A stretch of DNA of 55,193 bases from Acidobacteriota bacterium (GTDB taxonomy: Bacteria > Acidobacteriota > Terriglobia > Terriglobales > Acidobacteriaceae). The stretch's first letter is position 1. Every line of letters begins with the position of its first letter. The notes beneath the pieces are model-generated. The model saw only the letters and a list, made by a program, of their open reading frames with translations. It was not told the DNA's origin and ran no database searches. A program made the position numbers and the translations under genes. Where the stretch lies: assembly GCA_028876395.1 (NCBI GenBank), contig JAGWRX010000087.1, positions 1 through 55,193 on the forward strand, written 5' to 3'. Below, piece by piece: positions 35,543 to 45,254 of this stretch.

Positions 35543-35827
35543 CTGCGGATAAAGATTGACCTCGGCATCCACTCTGCGCCCAGCACGGCTGCCCTGGCGC
35601 TTACGCCTCTGGTGAGGATCGGCGACAAGGTCCCGGGCGAAACGGCAACGGACGCCTTCACTCATTTCAGCGATGCTGTCTCGTTTGATGGCCGCTATGT
35701 TGGCATCTGGGGAGCGTGGGGTATCGCTCGAAATGTCCAGGAATCGCGGACGGCGAAGAAATTTCTCCGGTCCGCTTCAGGCGCCGAATGCCCGCGAACA
35801 GGCCCGGAAAGTGCCGGAAGCTCGTAG
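35543..35827 (+). pseudogene. Relic of a secreted NxxGxxAF-type repeat protein
   Basis: This frame has no start with a ribosome site, and TAA closes it at 35540-35542. It reads VRIGDKVPGETATDAFTHF then SDAVSFDGRYVGIWGAWG before drifting into non-descript sequence and a TAG at 35825. A pattern of G-D-x-V-P-G, F-x-x-F and S-x-D-G-R-Y-V-x-x-W-G resembles one repeat of the secreted choice-of-anchor NxxGxxAF proteins seen in Acidobacteria and Planctomycetes. It is far too short to be functional, so a decayed fragment is the most likely reading. Confidence 0.4.
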
Positions 35828-35860
35828 GCCTTGTCTAAGTTTTAGATGAATTCGAGGAAA

Positions 35861-35950
35861 TGGCGGAGGGAGAGGGATTCGAACCCCCGGTACCCTTTCA
35901 GGCACAACGGTTTTCAAGACCGCCGGTATCAACCGCTCACCCATCCCTCC
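35861..35950 (-). tRNA. tRNA-Ser (anticodon UGA)
   Basis: On the reverse strand the acceptor stem GGAGGGA pairs with TCCCTCC, followed by discriminator G and an encoded CCA (complement of 35861-35863). The anticodon loop reads CTTGAAA, giving UGA. The T loop GGTTCGAATCC and a long variable arm, as in serine tRNAs, are present. Total length is 90 bases with CCA. It lies between the relic at 35543-35827 and the LacI gene; tRNA ends are frequent integration sites, but no integrase is near. Confidence 0.97.
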
Positions 35951-36083
35951 GCGGCGGGCAAGGCCCTCTGCTCCCCAGTTTACCGTAGAATCCGCCTTTC
36001 GCGCGGCTCGGGGCAGGCAGTGAGCCATCAATCCGGCTGAAAACAGAGCGAATAGCGCGCCCGGAGTGTTACAACAGGAGTGC

Positions 36084-37154
36084 ATGGCAAAGCGAACGAA
36101 GCAAGGTGCAGTTCCGCCCACCGGGCAACCCATCAGCCTGCGCACGCTGGGAGAATACCTGAACCTGTCTCCGGCAACGATCTCGCTGGTGTTGAACAAT
36201 GCTCCGGGCGTGCGGTCCATTCCGCAGGAGACGCGCGACCGGGTCACCGAGGCGGCGGCCAAGTTCGACTACCGGCCGAGCTTTTACGCGCGCTCCCTGC
36301 GCAAGCGGCAGACCTTTACTGTGGGCGTTCTGGTACCGGAACTGAGCGACAACTACGCCACGCAGGTGCTCTCCGGCGTGGAGGAGTTCCTGATCGAGGA
36401 GGGCTACTTCTACCTGACGGCGAGCCATCGCCGCAAGGCCGACCTCATCGAGGAATATCCGCGCCTGCTGATGGACCGCTCGGTTGAGGGATTCATCCTG
36501 ATCGACACCATCTTGGAAAAAAGTCTGAATCTGCCGGTGGTGGTTGTGGCCGGCCATCGCAAGATCGAAGGCGTCACCAACGTGGTGCTGGACCAGCGGC
36601 GCGCGGCTGAGCTGGCCTTGCGCCATCTGCACCAGCTGGGCCACCGCAAGATTGCGTTTATGCGCGGAGGCAGTCACAGCTCCGACGCCGATGATCGCTG
36701 GGAGTGCCTGATGGCGGTGGCGCGAGAGCTGAAGATTGCTGTGCTGCCTGAACTGACCGTGCAACTGCAGTTGCGGGCTTCAACGCCTGAGCTGGGCTAC
36801 GAGCCGGCCAATGAACTGCTGCAGCGCGGAGTCGACTTTACCGCGCTTGTCTGCTACAACGACGTCTCCGCCATTGGAGCGATCCGCGCCTTGATGGATC
36901 ACGGCCTGCGCGTGCCGTCCGACGTCTCCGTCGTGGGCTTCGACGATATTCAAAGCGCGGCCTTCCACAACCCCAGCCTGACCACAATTCGCCAGCCGCT
37001 GGTGCAGATGGGCAGGGTGGCGGCGCGCATTCTGCTGCAGAGGATTCGCGGGCAGGCGACGTTTCCTGATGTGGTGCCGATCCATCCTGAACTGGTGATT
37101 CGCGAGTCCACCTGTCCGCCCAATCCGCGGCGTGCCCGCGGAAAACGGAGCTGA
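36084..37154 (+). CDS. LacI/GalR-family transcriptional regulator
   Basis: A 356-residue regulator. The helix-turn-helix is SLRTLGEYLNLSPATISLVLNNAP at about residues 18-41, followed by a hinge with FDYRPSFYARSLRKRQT. The rest is the periplasmic-binding-like effector domain with VGVLVPELSDNYATQVLSGV, FILIDTILE, LRHLHQLGHRKIAFMRG and VPSDVSVVGFDDIQSA. ATG 36084 follows AGGAG closely; a GTG at 36066 is in frame but less likely. It is 5 bases before an MFS permease gene, so it probably controls uptake of a sugar or sugar acid whose identity is not visible. Confidence 0.93.
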   Translation: MAKRTKQGAVPPTGQPISLRTLGEYLNLSPATISLVLNNAPGVRSIPQETRDRVTEAAAKFDYRPSFYARSLRKRQTFTVGVLVPELSDNYATQVLSGVEEFLIEEGYFYLTASHRRKADLIEEYPRLLMDRSVEGFILIDTILEKSLNLPVVVVAGHRKIEGVTNVVLDQRRAAELALRHLHQLGHRKIAFMRGGSHSSDADDRWECLMAVARELKIAVLPELTVQLQLRASTPELGYEPANELLQRGVDFTALVCYNDVSAIGAIRALMDHGLRVPSDVSVVGFDDIQSAAFHNPSLTTIRQPLVQMGRVAARILLQRIRGQATFPDVVPIHPELVIRESTCPPNPRRARGKRS

Positions 37155-37159
37155 GCCCG

Positions 37160-38320
37160 ATGCGGTCAGGCGCCGGGAACTCCGCCGGGCGAACACTGGC
37201 CGTATTGCATCCCGCCTTTGCGCTTACGGGCGTGATACAAGCCGTGGGCGGTCCTCTGCTGCCGTCGCTGGCGTCGTCGTTTCATCTGAATGACAACGAG
37301 TCGGGCCTGATGTTCCTGCTCTACTTTGCGGGGACGTCGCTTGGCGCGCTGTTCTGCCGCGGCAACTATGCGCGCGCCATGGCCCTGGGATTCATGGGGA
37401 TGACGGTCTGCTGCCTCGGCATTGCAGTGGCTGGCCGCTCGCTGCTCGCGCCGCTCTTTCTGCTGCTGGGCATCAGCGCCGGAGTTCCCATGTCGGCCAT
37501 CAACCTGTTTGCGGGCCGGAACTTTCCCGAGCGGTGCGCTCCTATTCTCACATTTCTCAACTTCAGTTGGAGCGCCGGTGCGCTGGCGGCGCCGCTGCTG
37601 GCTGCGCGGGTGCTCGCGCATCACAGCTATCGTGCGGCTTACGTGGTGCTGGCTGTGCCGGCTGCTGCCGCAGCGCTGGCGTGCTGGCTGATGATTGAAG
37701 ATGCTCCCGAGGCCGCGCGCGCCCATCGCGCAACAGACGGCTTCACCAATCTCCGCTTCATCATCGTCTTTGCTCTGGCTGCGTTTCTCCAGGTTGGCAT
37801 GGAGAACACCGCAGCCACGTGGCTCTCAACCTACGCGCTGCGCATGGCCGGCAGCGGCTTTGTGCTGGCGGCAGCCGCTTCCTCGCTCTACTGGCTGGGA
37901 TTTCTGGGGACGCGCGGATTTTCTTCGCTTCTGTTGCTGCGTGTCCGGCCAGCGCAGGTTTTTCGTGTCGCGGTGGCAGTGGCTCTGGCTGCGGCGTTGC
38001 TTCTGGCCGGCGTGCCTGGTCTCGCCGGAGGCGCCATAGCCATGTTCCTGCTGGGCGCGGCGCTTGCTCCCATCTATCCATTGATTATTGCCGGTGCGCT
38101 TGCCCGCGGGCGCCGCACCTCGGACGCGCGCTGGGTGCTGGCTACGGCCGGGTTTGGCGGATCCGTGCTGCCGTGGATAGCAGGGTGGATTTCCTCTCAA
38201 ACCGGCAGCCTGCGCGTGGGCCTGCTGATTCTCCCCGCCGCGCTCCTGCTGATGGCTCTTGTGCTGCCGTCGCTGGACGGGCCGCGGCAAGCCGCCGCGG
38301 AAGAACCGGCAGGAAGCTGA
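37160..38320 (+). CDS. MFS permease paired with the LacI regulator
   Basis: A 386-residue major facilitator protein with about twelve hydrophobic helices. The first helix LHPAFALTGVIQAVGGPLLPSLASSF and the loop SGLMFLLYFAGTSLGALFC are typical of FucP/sugar-type and related MFS members, and RNFPERCAPILTFLNFSWSAGAL is a family motif. It starts 5 bases after the LacI stop, so the two form an operon. The likely cargo is a sugar or sugar derivative by association. The transcript ends at the strong hairpin at 38379-38419. Confidence 0.88.
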   Translation: MRSGAGNSAGRTLAVLHPAFALTGVIQAVGGPLLPSLASSFHLNDNESGLMFLLYFAGTSLGALFCRGNYARAMALGFMGMTVCCLGIAVAGRSLLAPLFLLLGISAGVPMSAINLFAGRNFPERCAPILTFLNFSWSAGALAAPLLAARVLAHHSYRAAYVVLAVPAAAAALACWLMIEDAPEAARAHRATDGFTNLRFIIVFALAAFLQVGMENTAATWLSTYALRMAGSGFVLAAAASSLYWLGFLGTRGFSSLLLLRVRPAQVFRVAVAVALAAALLLAGVPGLAGGAIAMFLLGAALAPIYPLIIAGALARGRRTSDARWVLATAGFGGSVLPWIAGWISSQTGSLRVGLLILPAALLLMALVLPSLDGPRQAAAEEPAGS

Positions 38321-38378
38321 AGTATCTCTTCTCTGCGCGGCACACTCAGAGCCGGATCGATGCCGCATGAGCGCAATG

Positions 38379-38419
38379 AAAAGAGCCGGGAAATCCACGC
38401 GGACTTCCCCGGCTCTTTT
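38379..38419. terminator. Bidirectional terminator between the MFS and S46 peptidase genes
   Basis: A 12-bp perfect stem, AAAAGAGCCGGG at 38379-38390 and its complement at 38408-38419, is extended inward by a nearly perfect six-base pairing around the loop ACGC. A and T tracts lie at the two outer ends, so it can serve both convergent genes. Confidence 0.88.
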
Positions 38420-38434
38420 CGCGTTGCAGCGGCG

Positions 38435-40513
38435 CTACTTTTTGCCTTTCAGTTCATCGGCCAGTGCGCCGGCGTCGTAGAGTTTGCGCAGGCCCTCGAT
38501 CATGCCTGCTGAATGCACTGCAACGGCGCGGTTCTTTTCGCCGTCATAGACAAAATCTCCGGCCAGCGACTCGATGTTGCCATCGAAGATGAGGCCCACC
38601 AGTTCTCCTTCGCGGTTGACCACGGGCGAGCCGGAGTTGCCGCCGATGATGTCGCCTGTCGAAACGAAGTCGAGCGGCGTGCTCAGGTCCAGCTTGCCCA
38701 GCCCTGCTGCTTCTTTCGGCGTCAGGTCAAAGGGCGGCTTGTTGCTGAAGCTGGCCGCGCGGTCATAGAGCCCATAGAACGTGGTGAAGGGTGGAGCAAT
38801 GGTGCCGTTGTAGGGATAGCCCTTGACGGTGCCATAGCTCAGGCGCGGAGTGAAGGTGGCGTCCGGATACACGTCCTTGCCGTAGACGAGGAAACTCGCC
38901 TTGCCCAGCTTCTCTTCCGCCGGCGTGAGCACGCTGGAGATGGTGTCGCGCAGGTGGCGATTCATTTCGCGCACGATCGGGTCCACGCGCCGCGCGGCCT
39001 CAATCATGGGATCGGTCGAGGCCGCCACGGCTGTCTCGCCGCCTTCGAGAAGTGCGTTGCGCGCGGCCGCGTCTGCCAGCTTTGTTCCATCCACCAGCGA
39101 ATTCACTGCCTGATCCACGCCATCTCCCTGCACGATGGCCTGGACATAGGCATCGTCTTTGCCGAGTTTCTCCTGCGCCAGGTCGAGCGCCGTGGTCATG
39201 TACAGCTTCTCGGTGGCGGGATAAATCTTTGCCGGTGAAAGCAGCCGGAAGCGCAGTGATTCGAGCTGCGCGTCGTGGTATCCGGGCAGACGGTCGCCAT
39301 CGGGCCGCTTCACTTCGGCGACGTACTGCACGATCTGCAGGGCGATGCCGAAGAGCTGGCTGTCTGTTCGCCGAAAGAACTGACCTTTGATCTGCGGCTT
39401 GATCTGTTCTTCCACGCGTGCAATCGTGTCCCATGCGCCGCCGCACTCCTTCTGCCACTCCGGATTGGCCGCGACCTTCTTGCGGAAATCAGCCTCATCG
39501 GCCTCCTTCTTCGCCATAATGGCCTTGTCTGCCAGCGCCTCGGAGCGACCCACATACACCTTGAGACCATTCTGCAGACTAAAGATGGTGCTGCCGACGA
39601 GCCGCGCCTGCTCCGGGCCCTGCGCGGCAAACTGCTGCGCGGCGGCGATGCGGCGCTTGAGGTACTCGATGATTGCGGGCTCGACAACGTCGCGCTCGAC
39701 CATCAACTGCGCCACCGTATCCGCGCGCGAGGTTGAGCCAGGATTGCCGGAGATGAAGATCAGCTCGCCGGGCTGCGCGCCCTTGGCGCTCCACTTCAGA
39801 TAGTTGTCGGTGTGCAGCGGCTTGCCGTTTTCGTAGACGCGAAACAGAGCCATGTCCAGGTCATAACGCGGATACGTGAAGTTATCCGGGTCGCCGCCGA
39901 AAAATGCAGCCTGCTGTTCCGGCGCAAACACGAGCCGCACGTCGGTGTATGCCTTGTACTGGTAGAGCCAGTACTCGCCGCCGTGGTAGAGAGAGACCAC
40001 GTCGGAGCGCAGGCCGGTCTTGTCCTTGCTTTCCTTCTCAATCGCGGCAATCTCGGCGTCGCGGTCCTTCAGCGCCCTGGCTTCGTCGGCAATACCCTTG
40101 GCTGCTCCTTGCACGCGCGCGGTCACGTCCTGCATGCCCACCAGCACGTTCACTTCAAGGTCGGGCGACTTCATTTCCTCGGCAGGCGTGGCGGCGTAAA
40201 AGCCCGTGCTCAGGTAGTCGCGCTCAGCCGTCGAGTTCTTCTGCAACTGGCCGCGCGCCACGTGATGGTTGGTCAGCAGCAGGCCGTCAGGACTGACAAA
40301 CGAACCCGATCCGCCGTCGTTGAGCCGCACGCTGGAGAGTCGCAGATGGTCAAGCCAGGCCTGCGTGGGATGGAAGTTATACTTGGCCGCCAGTTCCTTC
40401 AGCGGCGGGTTGTCAAAGGTCCACATGCCTTCTTCGGCGTGGATCACAGAAGACGAGGCCAGCAGCATAGCGGCGGCCAACAGCAGCGCATTGCGAAAAG
40501 AATGAGGTAGCAT
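38435..40513 (-). CDS. S46-family dipeptidyl peptidase (DPP7-like)
   Basis: A 692-residue secreted or periplasmic serine peptidase that removes dipeptides from peptide N-termini. The signal peptide ends near SSVIHAEEG. The chymotrypsin-like triad is visible: His in LLLTNHHVARG, Asp in PRYDLDMALFRVY, and Ser in GGNSGSPVVNREG, with a helical insert between. The residue after FD in LIFDGNIES is Gly, as in DPP7, where DPP11 has Arg, so hydrophobic rather than acidic P1 residues are expected. ATG 40513 has GGAG six bases upstream; ATG 40525 lacks one. It lies 42 bases downstream of a CocE-type hydrolase gene on the same strand. Confidence 0.93.
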   Translation of the reverse strand: MLPHSFRNALLLAAAMLLASSSVIHAEEGMWTFDNPPLKELAAKYNFHPTQAWLDHLRLSSVRLNDGGSGSFVSPDGLLLTNHHVARGQLQKNSTAERDYLSTGFYAATPAEEMKSPDLEVNVLVGMQDVTARVQGAAKGIADEARALKDRDAEIAAIEKESKDKTGLRSDVVSLYHGGEYWLYQYKAYTDVRLVFAPEQQAAFFGGDPDNFTYPRYDLDMALFRVYENGKPLHTDNYLKWSAKGAQPGELIFISGNPGSTSRADTVAQLMVERDVVEPAIIEYLKRRIAAAQQFAAQGPEQARLVGSTIFSLQNGLKVYVGRSEALADKAIMAKKEADEADFRKKVAANPEWQKECGGAWDTIARVEEQIKPQIKGQFFRRTDSQLFGIALQIVQYVAEVKRPDGDRLPGYHDAQLESLRFRLLSPAKIYPATEKLYMTTALDLAQEKLGKDDAYVQAIVQGDGVDQAVNSLVDGTKLADAAARNALLEGGETAVAASTDPMIEAARRVDPIVREMNRHLRDTISSVLTPAEEKLGKASFLVYGKDVYPDATFTPRLSYGTVKGYPYNGTIAPPFTTFYGLYDRAASFSNKPPFDLTPKEAAGLGKLDLSTPLDFVSTGDIIGGNSGSPVVNREGELVGLIFDGNIESLAGDFVYDGEKNRAVAVHSAGMIEGLRKLYDAGALADELKGKK

Positions 40514-40555
40514 CGAGGACTCCATTTGCCAAGCGGCCGCGCCGATTTGTTGTTG

Positions 40556-42469
40556 CTACGGCTGCGGCATAACGAGCACCTCCACGCCTGAGGCTGCATC
40601 CTTCTGGCGAAACACCTGCTCGGTCGCCTTCTGGAATTGGTCAGGTCTGGCGTAAGGGATGTCAGTAAAGGTCTGCGGATTGCGGTCGGTCAAAGGGAAC
40701 CAGGAGCTCTGCACCTGGACCATGATGCGATGGCCGCGGCGGAAGGTGTGGAAGAGGTCGGGCATCTGGAAATCAATCTCGGTTTGCTTGCCGGGTACCA
40801 GAGGCTCCGGCTTCTCCCAGCTGTTACGGAACTTCGCACGAAATGGTTCACCGCGCAGCAACTGCTGATAGCCGCCCATGTGCAGAGGCGGCGCATCCAG
40901 AATGCGCTTGTTGCCGTGCGATGTATCTTCCGGGTCAGGAAAGTCTGCCGGATACACATCGATCAGCTTCACATCGAAATCGGAGTCTGTGCCTGTGCTG
41001 GCTACTTTCAATTTGGGAGAGATGGGGCCGGCGATCGTTACATCTTCCTGCAGCGGGTCGGTTTCATATACCAGCACGTCGGGCCGGTAGCTGGCGAAGC
41101 GCTGGTCATCGACCATGTAGCGTTGCGGCACAGTGTCTGTGGTGTAGCCCACAAAGGGCACGGGGTGGTCAGGGTCGCTCACATACTGGTCCACGCCCGC
41201 GGTGTCTGGAGGCGCGTCGAAACTCAACTTGCCGCCGGCGTGAAAATAGAGCGTCTTTGCCCTGGCGGCCTTGGGCGGCCAGGCGTCAAAGCTGCGCCAT
41301 ACGTTGGTGCCGGTCTCAAACACCACGGCCTTGGGCTGCGCCGCGCCTTTTCCTTTCAGGTAGTGCTCGAAGAAAGGGAACTGGATGTTGGCGCGAAAGT
41401 ATTCGCCGGTCTTTGAGTTGAACTGCACATCGCCCAGGTGGTCGCCCTCACTGCGCGCCCAGCCGCCGTGCACCCACGGCCCTTCCACCAGCGTGGTGGT
41501 TGTCGCGGGATTGAATTTGTTGATGGCGTAGAAAGTGCGGTAGGGACCCATCAGGTCTTCGGCGTCATACCAGCCGCCCACCACGAGCACCGCGCAGCGC
41601 ACATTCTTCATGTGGCGCGAAAGATCGCGCGACTGCCAGTAGGCGTCATAGGTGTCGTGCTTGAACTGGTCGCTGAAGAGCCAGTTGGAGCCTTTCAAAT
41701 AGAGCGTGTCGAGGTTGGTGATGTTACCCGCCTGCAGATAGAAGCTGTAACTGTCCGGCGTGCCGAAATCAAACCGCGCCATTGGCTTTGGAGAGACTGG
41801 ATTCTTTTGCGGACGAAAGAACGGCGCGTAGAAACCAAAGTTTGCCGACAGCATAAACGCGCCGCCATGATAGCCGTCATCGCCCAGGAAGAGGTCTGTC
41901 ATGGGCGCCTGCGGGCTGGCGGCGACGAGCGCCGGGTGCGAATCGATCATCGACGCCGACGTATAGAACCCAGGATAAGAGATACCCCAGATGCCCACTT
42001 TGCCGTTGTTATCCGGCACGTGCTTGAGCAGAAACTCGATGGTGTCGTAGGTGTCCGAGGCGTCGTCCACATCCTGCGGAGATTTCTTGTCGTCGATGTG
42101 CGGACGCATCTCCACAAACGTGCCCTCGCTCATCCAGCGCCCGCGAACGTCCTGATAGACGAAGATGTAGCCGGACTTCTCGAACTCGTCGGACGGTCCC
42201 AACTGCTTCGGGTACTGATCCTCGCCGTAGGGAGCCACGCTGTACGGCGTGCGGTCCATCAGAAATGGATACGGGCCGTGGGATGCATCTTTGGGAACGT
42301 AGACCGCGGTGAAGAGGTGCTTGCCGTCGCGCATGGGAATGAGGAACTCATACTTGGTGTAATGCGCGCGGACGTAGTCCTCTTTGGGGGCTGGCTGCTG
42401 GGCTTGGAGGGCGGTGAAGGCAAGAGCAAGAATGGCCGGAGCGGCGAGATGCAGGCGCAGATGAAGCAT
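40556..42469 (-). CDS. CocE/NonD-family hydrolase (X-Pro peptidase/acylase-like)
   Basis: A 637-residue secreted alpha/beta hydrolase with a signal peptide ending near ALQAQQ. The nucleophile is Ser in IWGISYPGF, with Asp in VVGGWYDAED and His in EGPWVHGGW; FVYQDVRGRWMSEGTF is the conserved cap-side motif. The C-terminal jelly-roll (PepX_C) domain runs from about residue 400. Relatives include cephalosporin acylases, alpha-amino-acid ester hydrolases and Xaa-Pro dipeptidyl peptidases; the substrate cannot be told. Pairing with the S46 peptidase suggests breakdown of external peptides. Confidence 0.92.
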   Translation of the reverse strand: MLHLRLHLAAPAILALAFTALQAQQPAPKEDYVRAHYTKYEFLIPMRDGKHLFTAVYVPKDASHGPYPFLMDRTPYSVAPYGEDQYPKQLGPSDEFEKSGYIFVYQDVRGRWMSEGTFVEMRPHIDDKKSPQDVDDASDTYDTIEFLLKHVPDNNGKVGIWGISYPGFYTSASMIDSHPALVAASPQAPMTDLFLGDDGYHGGAFMLSANFGFYAPFFRPQKNPVSPKPMARFDFGTPDSYSFYLQAGNITNLDTLYLKGSNWLFSDQFKHDTYDAYWQSRDLSRHMKNVRCAVLVVGGWYDAEDLMGPYRTFYAINKFNPATTTTLVEGPWVHGGWARSEGDHLGDVQFNSKTGEYFRANIQFPFFEHYLKGKGAAQPKAVVFETGTNVWRSFDAWPPKAARAKTLYFHAGGKLSFDAPPDTAGVDQYVSDPDHPVPFVGYTTDTVPQRYMVDDQRFASYRPDVLVYETDPLQEDVTIAGPISPKLKVASTGTDSDFDVKLIDVYPADFPDPEDTSHGNKRILDAPPLHMGGYQQLLRGEPFRAKFRNSWEKPEPLVPGKQTEIDFQMPDLFHTFRRGHRIMVQVQSSWFPLTDRNPQTFTDIPYARPDQFQKATEQVFRQKDAASGVEVLVMPQP

Positions 42470-42786
42470 CGAAGCTGGAGTCTCCTGAGGGATTCAGGGT
42501 ACAGCAGACGGGCGCTCGAAGCGAAGCCCCGTGCCGCACCACCAGTCAGATTCTTGCGCGCAAAAGGCGGAGGCTGTGCGGACACGGCTCAAAGCGCGGT
42601 AAAGGGTAGGCCTCGACCGCATTCCTCATGGGTCCTTTATGCGCCGGCTGATACAAGCAATAGAACGGGGTACAATCGGAACCGGCTCAAAGATCGCAGC
42701 AGGACGTGCGCGCATCTGCCCGGCAGGCCGCAGTCCATCCGCTGTCAGGGCCCTGAATTCAAGGCAAAGGAGATGTACACCTCCCT
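42470..42786. other. Divergent intergenic region before the ATP-grasp operon
   Basis: These 317 bases contain no supported gene. TACAAT at 42671-42676 could be a -10 for the rightward operon, with GCTGAT or a neighbour as a poor -35. No strong hairpin or operator-like palindrome was noticed. Confidence 0.35.
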
Positions 42787-44247
42787 ATGAGCGCCGGCCA
42801 TCCAGCGGAAGTCGAAGCGCTCTACGGAGACTATCCGCTGGACCACGCCTTCGACGAGATGCGCGAGCCCGATGGGCAACTGCGCCCGCACTACCGGGCG
42901 TTGGCCGAAACGCTGGCGCGGCTGCCGCAGGATGAATTGCAGCGGTGCAAGCAGTCGGCAGAGCTCTCTTTCCTGACCCAGGGCATCACCTTTACCGTCT
43001 ATGGCCGCGAAGAAGGCACCGAGCGCATCTTCCCCTACGATCTGCTTCCCCGCGTGATTACGGCCCAGGAATGGAACCGCATCGAGCGCGGCCTCACTCA
43101 GCGCATCAACGCGCTCAATCTCTTTCTGCGCGACGTCTACTCGGATGCCAAAATTCTGAGTGACCGCGTGGTCCCGCGCGATCTGGTGTACAGCTGCAAG
43201 CATTACCGGCGCCAGATGCGCGGCCTGCAGGTGCCGCGCAACGTCTACATCGCGGTGGTCGGCTCTGACCTGCTGCGTCTGAATACGGGCGAGTTCGTGG
43301 TGCTTGAAGACAATCTGCGCGTGCCTTCCGGCGTCAGCTACATGCTTACCAATCGCCGCGTGATGAAGCGGACCTTTCCGCAGCTCTTCCAGAGCTCCGG
43401 CGTGCGGCCCATCGAGCACTATCCGCAGCTGCTGCTGGCCACGCTGCGCTCGCTGGCTCCCGAGGGCCGGCCGGAGCCGAACATTGTGCTGCTCACGCCG
43501 GGCGTCTTCAACTCGGCTTACTTCGAGCACACTTACCTGGCGCGGCAAATGGGCATCGACCTGGTCGAGGGGCGCGATCTGGTGACGCACGACAACATCG
43601 TCTATATGCGCACCACCGACGGGCTGAAGCGCGTGGACGTGATCTATCGCCGGGTGGATGACGACTTCAGTGATCCGCTGATCTTCCGCGCGGACTCGGC
43701 GCTGGGCTGCGCCGGTCTGTTCAACGCGTACCGGGCCGGCAACGTCACGGTGACCAACGCATTCGGCACCGGCCTGGCCGACGACAAGGCCCTCTACGCC
43801 TACGTGCCGCGCATCATCCGCTACTACCTCAACGAAGATCCCATCCTGCCCAATGTGGAGACCTACCTGCTGACCGACGAGAAGGAGCGCCAGCACGTGC
43901 TGGCCAACCTGGACAAGCTGGTGGTGAAGGCGGTGGGCGAGAGCGGCGGATACGGCATGCTGATCGGCCCGCACTCGACAGCGCGCCAGCGGGAGGAATT
44001 TGCCCGCCAGATAGAGGAAAATCCGCGCAACTACATCGCGCAGCCCACGCTGGATTTTTCCCGCGCTCCATGCCTCATCGGCAATCGTCTGGAGCCGCGC
44101 CACGTGGATCTGCGGCCTTATATTCTCTTCGGCGACAAGGTCAACATTGTGCCGGGAGGCCTGACGCGCGTGGCCCTGGAAAAGGGGTCGCTGGTCGTCA
44201 ACTCCTCGCAGGGCGGCGGCAGCAAGGACACATGGGTTCTGGAATAG
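42787..44247 (+). CDS. Circularly permuted ATP-grasp family protein
   Basis: A 486-residue protein of the circularly permuted ATP-grasp type (former DUF404/DUF407). Characteristic stretches are [77 protein letters not shown], and [18 protein letters not shown] with the ATP-binding lysine. ATP-grasp enzymes join carboxylates to amines, so a peptide-like ligase is expected; the true substrate is unknown. First gene of a conserved trio with an alpha-E protein and a transglutaminase, separated by short gaps. ATG 42787 follows AAGGAG at a longer than usual distance. Confidence 0.93.
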   Translation: MSAGHPAEVEALYGDYPLDHAFDEMREPDGQLRPHYRALAETLARLPQDELQRCKQSAELSFLTQGITFTVYGREEGTERIFPYDLLPRVITAQEWNRIERGLTQRINALNLFLRDVYSDAKILSDRVVPRDLVYSCKHYRRQMRGLQVPRNVYIAVVGSDLLRLNTGEFVVLEDNLRVPSGVSYMLTNRRVMKRTFPQLFQSSGVRPIEHYPQLLLATLRSLAPEGRPEPNIVLLTPGVFNSAYFEHTYLARQMGIDLVEGRDLVTHDNIVYMRTTDGLKRVDVIYRRVDDDFSDPLIFRADSALGCAGLFNAYRAGNVTVTNAFGTGLADDKALYAYVPRIIRYYLNEDPILPNVETYLLTDEKERQHVLANLDKLVVKAVGESGGYGMLIGPHSTARQREEFARQIEENPRNYIAQPTLDFSRAPCLIGNRLEPRHVDLRPYILFGDKVNIVPGGLTRVALEKGSLVVNSSQGGGSKDTWVLE

Positions 44248-44279
44248 CAGTCAGACACAGGGTTCGGGAGAGTACGACG

Positions 44280-45242
44280 ATGCTTTCACGCGTTGCCGAC
44301 AGCCTCTATTGGATGAGCCGCTATCTGGAGCGGGCGGAGAACACTGTGCGCCAGCTGGACGTGACCATGAGCCTGATGCTCGACACCAGCGGCACCAGCG
44401 CAGGGGCCCGCTGGCAGCGGCTGGCGGCCTCGCTGGGCAAGCCGCCGGACATTGAATGGAACGGCGATCTGGAAACGATGGCCAGCAGGCTTATCTTCGA
44501 CGAACTGAACCACGCTTCCATTACTTTTTGCCTCGATGCCGCGCGGGAAAATGCCCGTCAGGTGCGCGAGGAGATTTCGACCGAGCAGTGGCAGCGGCTC
44601 AATCGCCTCTATCACCAGATGCACTCGCCCCACGCAGTGACTCAGTTCCGTTCCAGCATCAGCGACGTGCTGGCCTCGGTGCTGGATGGCATTCATCTCT
44701 TCAAGGGCGTTACCGACACGACCATGATCCACGGGCAGGGATGGCACTTCATCCGCCTGGGCCGTTATCTGGAGCGGGCCTACGCCACCGCCACGCTGCT
44801 TGAGGTCTACCAGGCTGATCTGTTCAGCGCGCCGGAGCGCGAGCATTCCGGCTACCAGTATCTCGAGCAGGTGGGTCTTCTGCGCTGCTGCACCGCCTTC
44901 GAGGCCTACTGCCAGGTCTACACAGCCGATCTCACGCCCGACCACATCCTGGAGTTCCTGCTGCTCAATCGCGACTTTCCGCACGCCATCCGTTATTCCG
45001 TGGACGGCGTTCGCCAGGCCATCGAATCCATCCAGCGCACGGGCGGCCGCAGGCCGCCGGATGAGCTGACCGCGGGCGTCGGCCGGTTGAGCGCCATGCT
45101 CGGCTTCACATCCATCCGCGAGATTCTGGCCGGCGATGCGGCTCTATTTCTGCACACCATACGCGAGCAGTGCCTGCGCATCCACGAACTTGTCTACCGC
45201 TACTACATCCACTATTCCATCCAGTCCGCGCTGGCTGTTTAA
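44280..45242 (+). CDS. Alpha-E domain protein (DUF403)
   Basis: A 320-residue, largely helical protein. It begins MLSRVADSLYWMSRYLERAENTVR, the hallmark of the alpha-E family, with further conserved GWHFIRLGRYLERAYATATLL and FLLLNRDFPHAIRYSVD. The family almost always travels with the ATP-grasp and transglutaminase genes seen here and is thought to assist the same peptide-modifying reaction. ATG 44280 has GGGAGAG eight bases upstream; upstream in-frame sequence is the end of the ATP-grasp gene in another frame. Cytoplasmic, no signal peptide. Confidence 0.93.
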   Translation: MLSRVADSLYWMSRYLERAENTVRQLDVTMSLMLDTSGTSAGARWQRLAASLGKPPDIEWNGDLETMASRLIFDELNHASITFCLDAARENARQVREEISTEQWQRLNRLYHQMHSPHAVTQFRSSISDVLASVLDGIHLFKGVTDTTMIHGQGWHFIRLGRYLERAYATATLLEVYQADLFSAPEREHSGYQYLEQVGLLRCCTAFEAYCQVYTADLTPDHILEFLLLNRDFPHAIRYSVDGVRQAIESIQRTGGRRPPDELTAGVGRLSAMLGFTSIREILAGDAALFLHTIREQCLRIHELVYRYYIHYSIQSALAV

Positions 45243-45254
45243 CGGAGCCCGAGC

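Noticed and set aside
42745-44103. A 452-codon leftward frame over the ATP-grasp gene, and a 450-codon rightward frame at 41438-42790 over the CocE gene
   Set aside because: Both are antisense to genes with complete domain signatures and show His/Arg/Val-rich shadow composition without a ribosome site.
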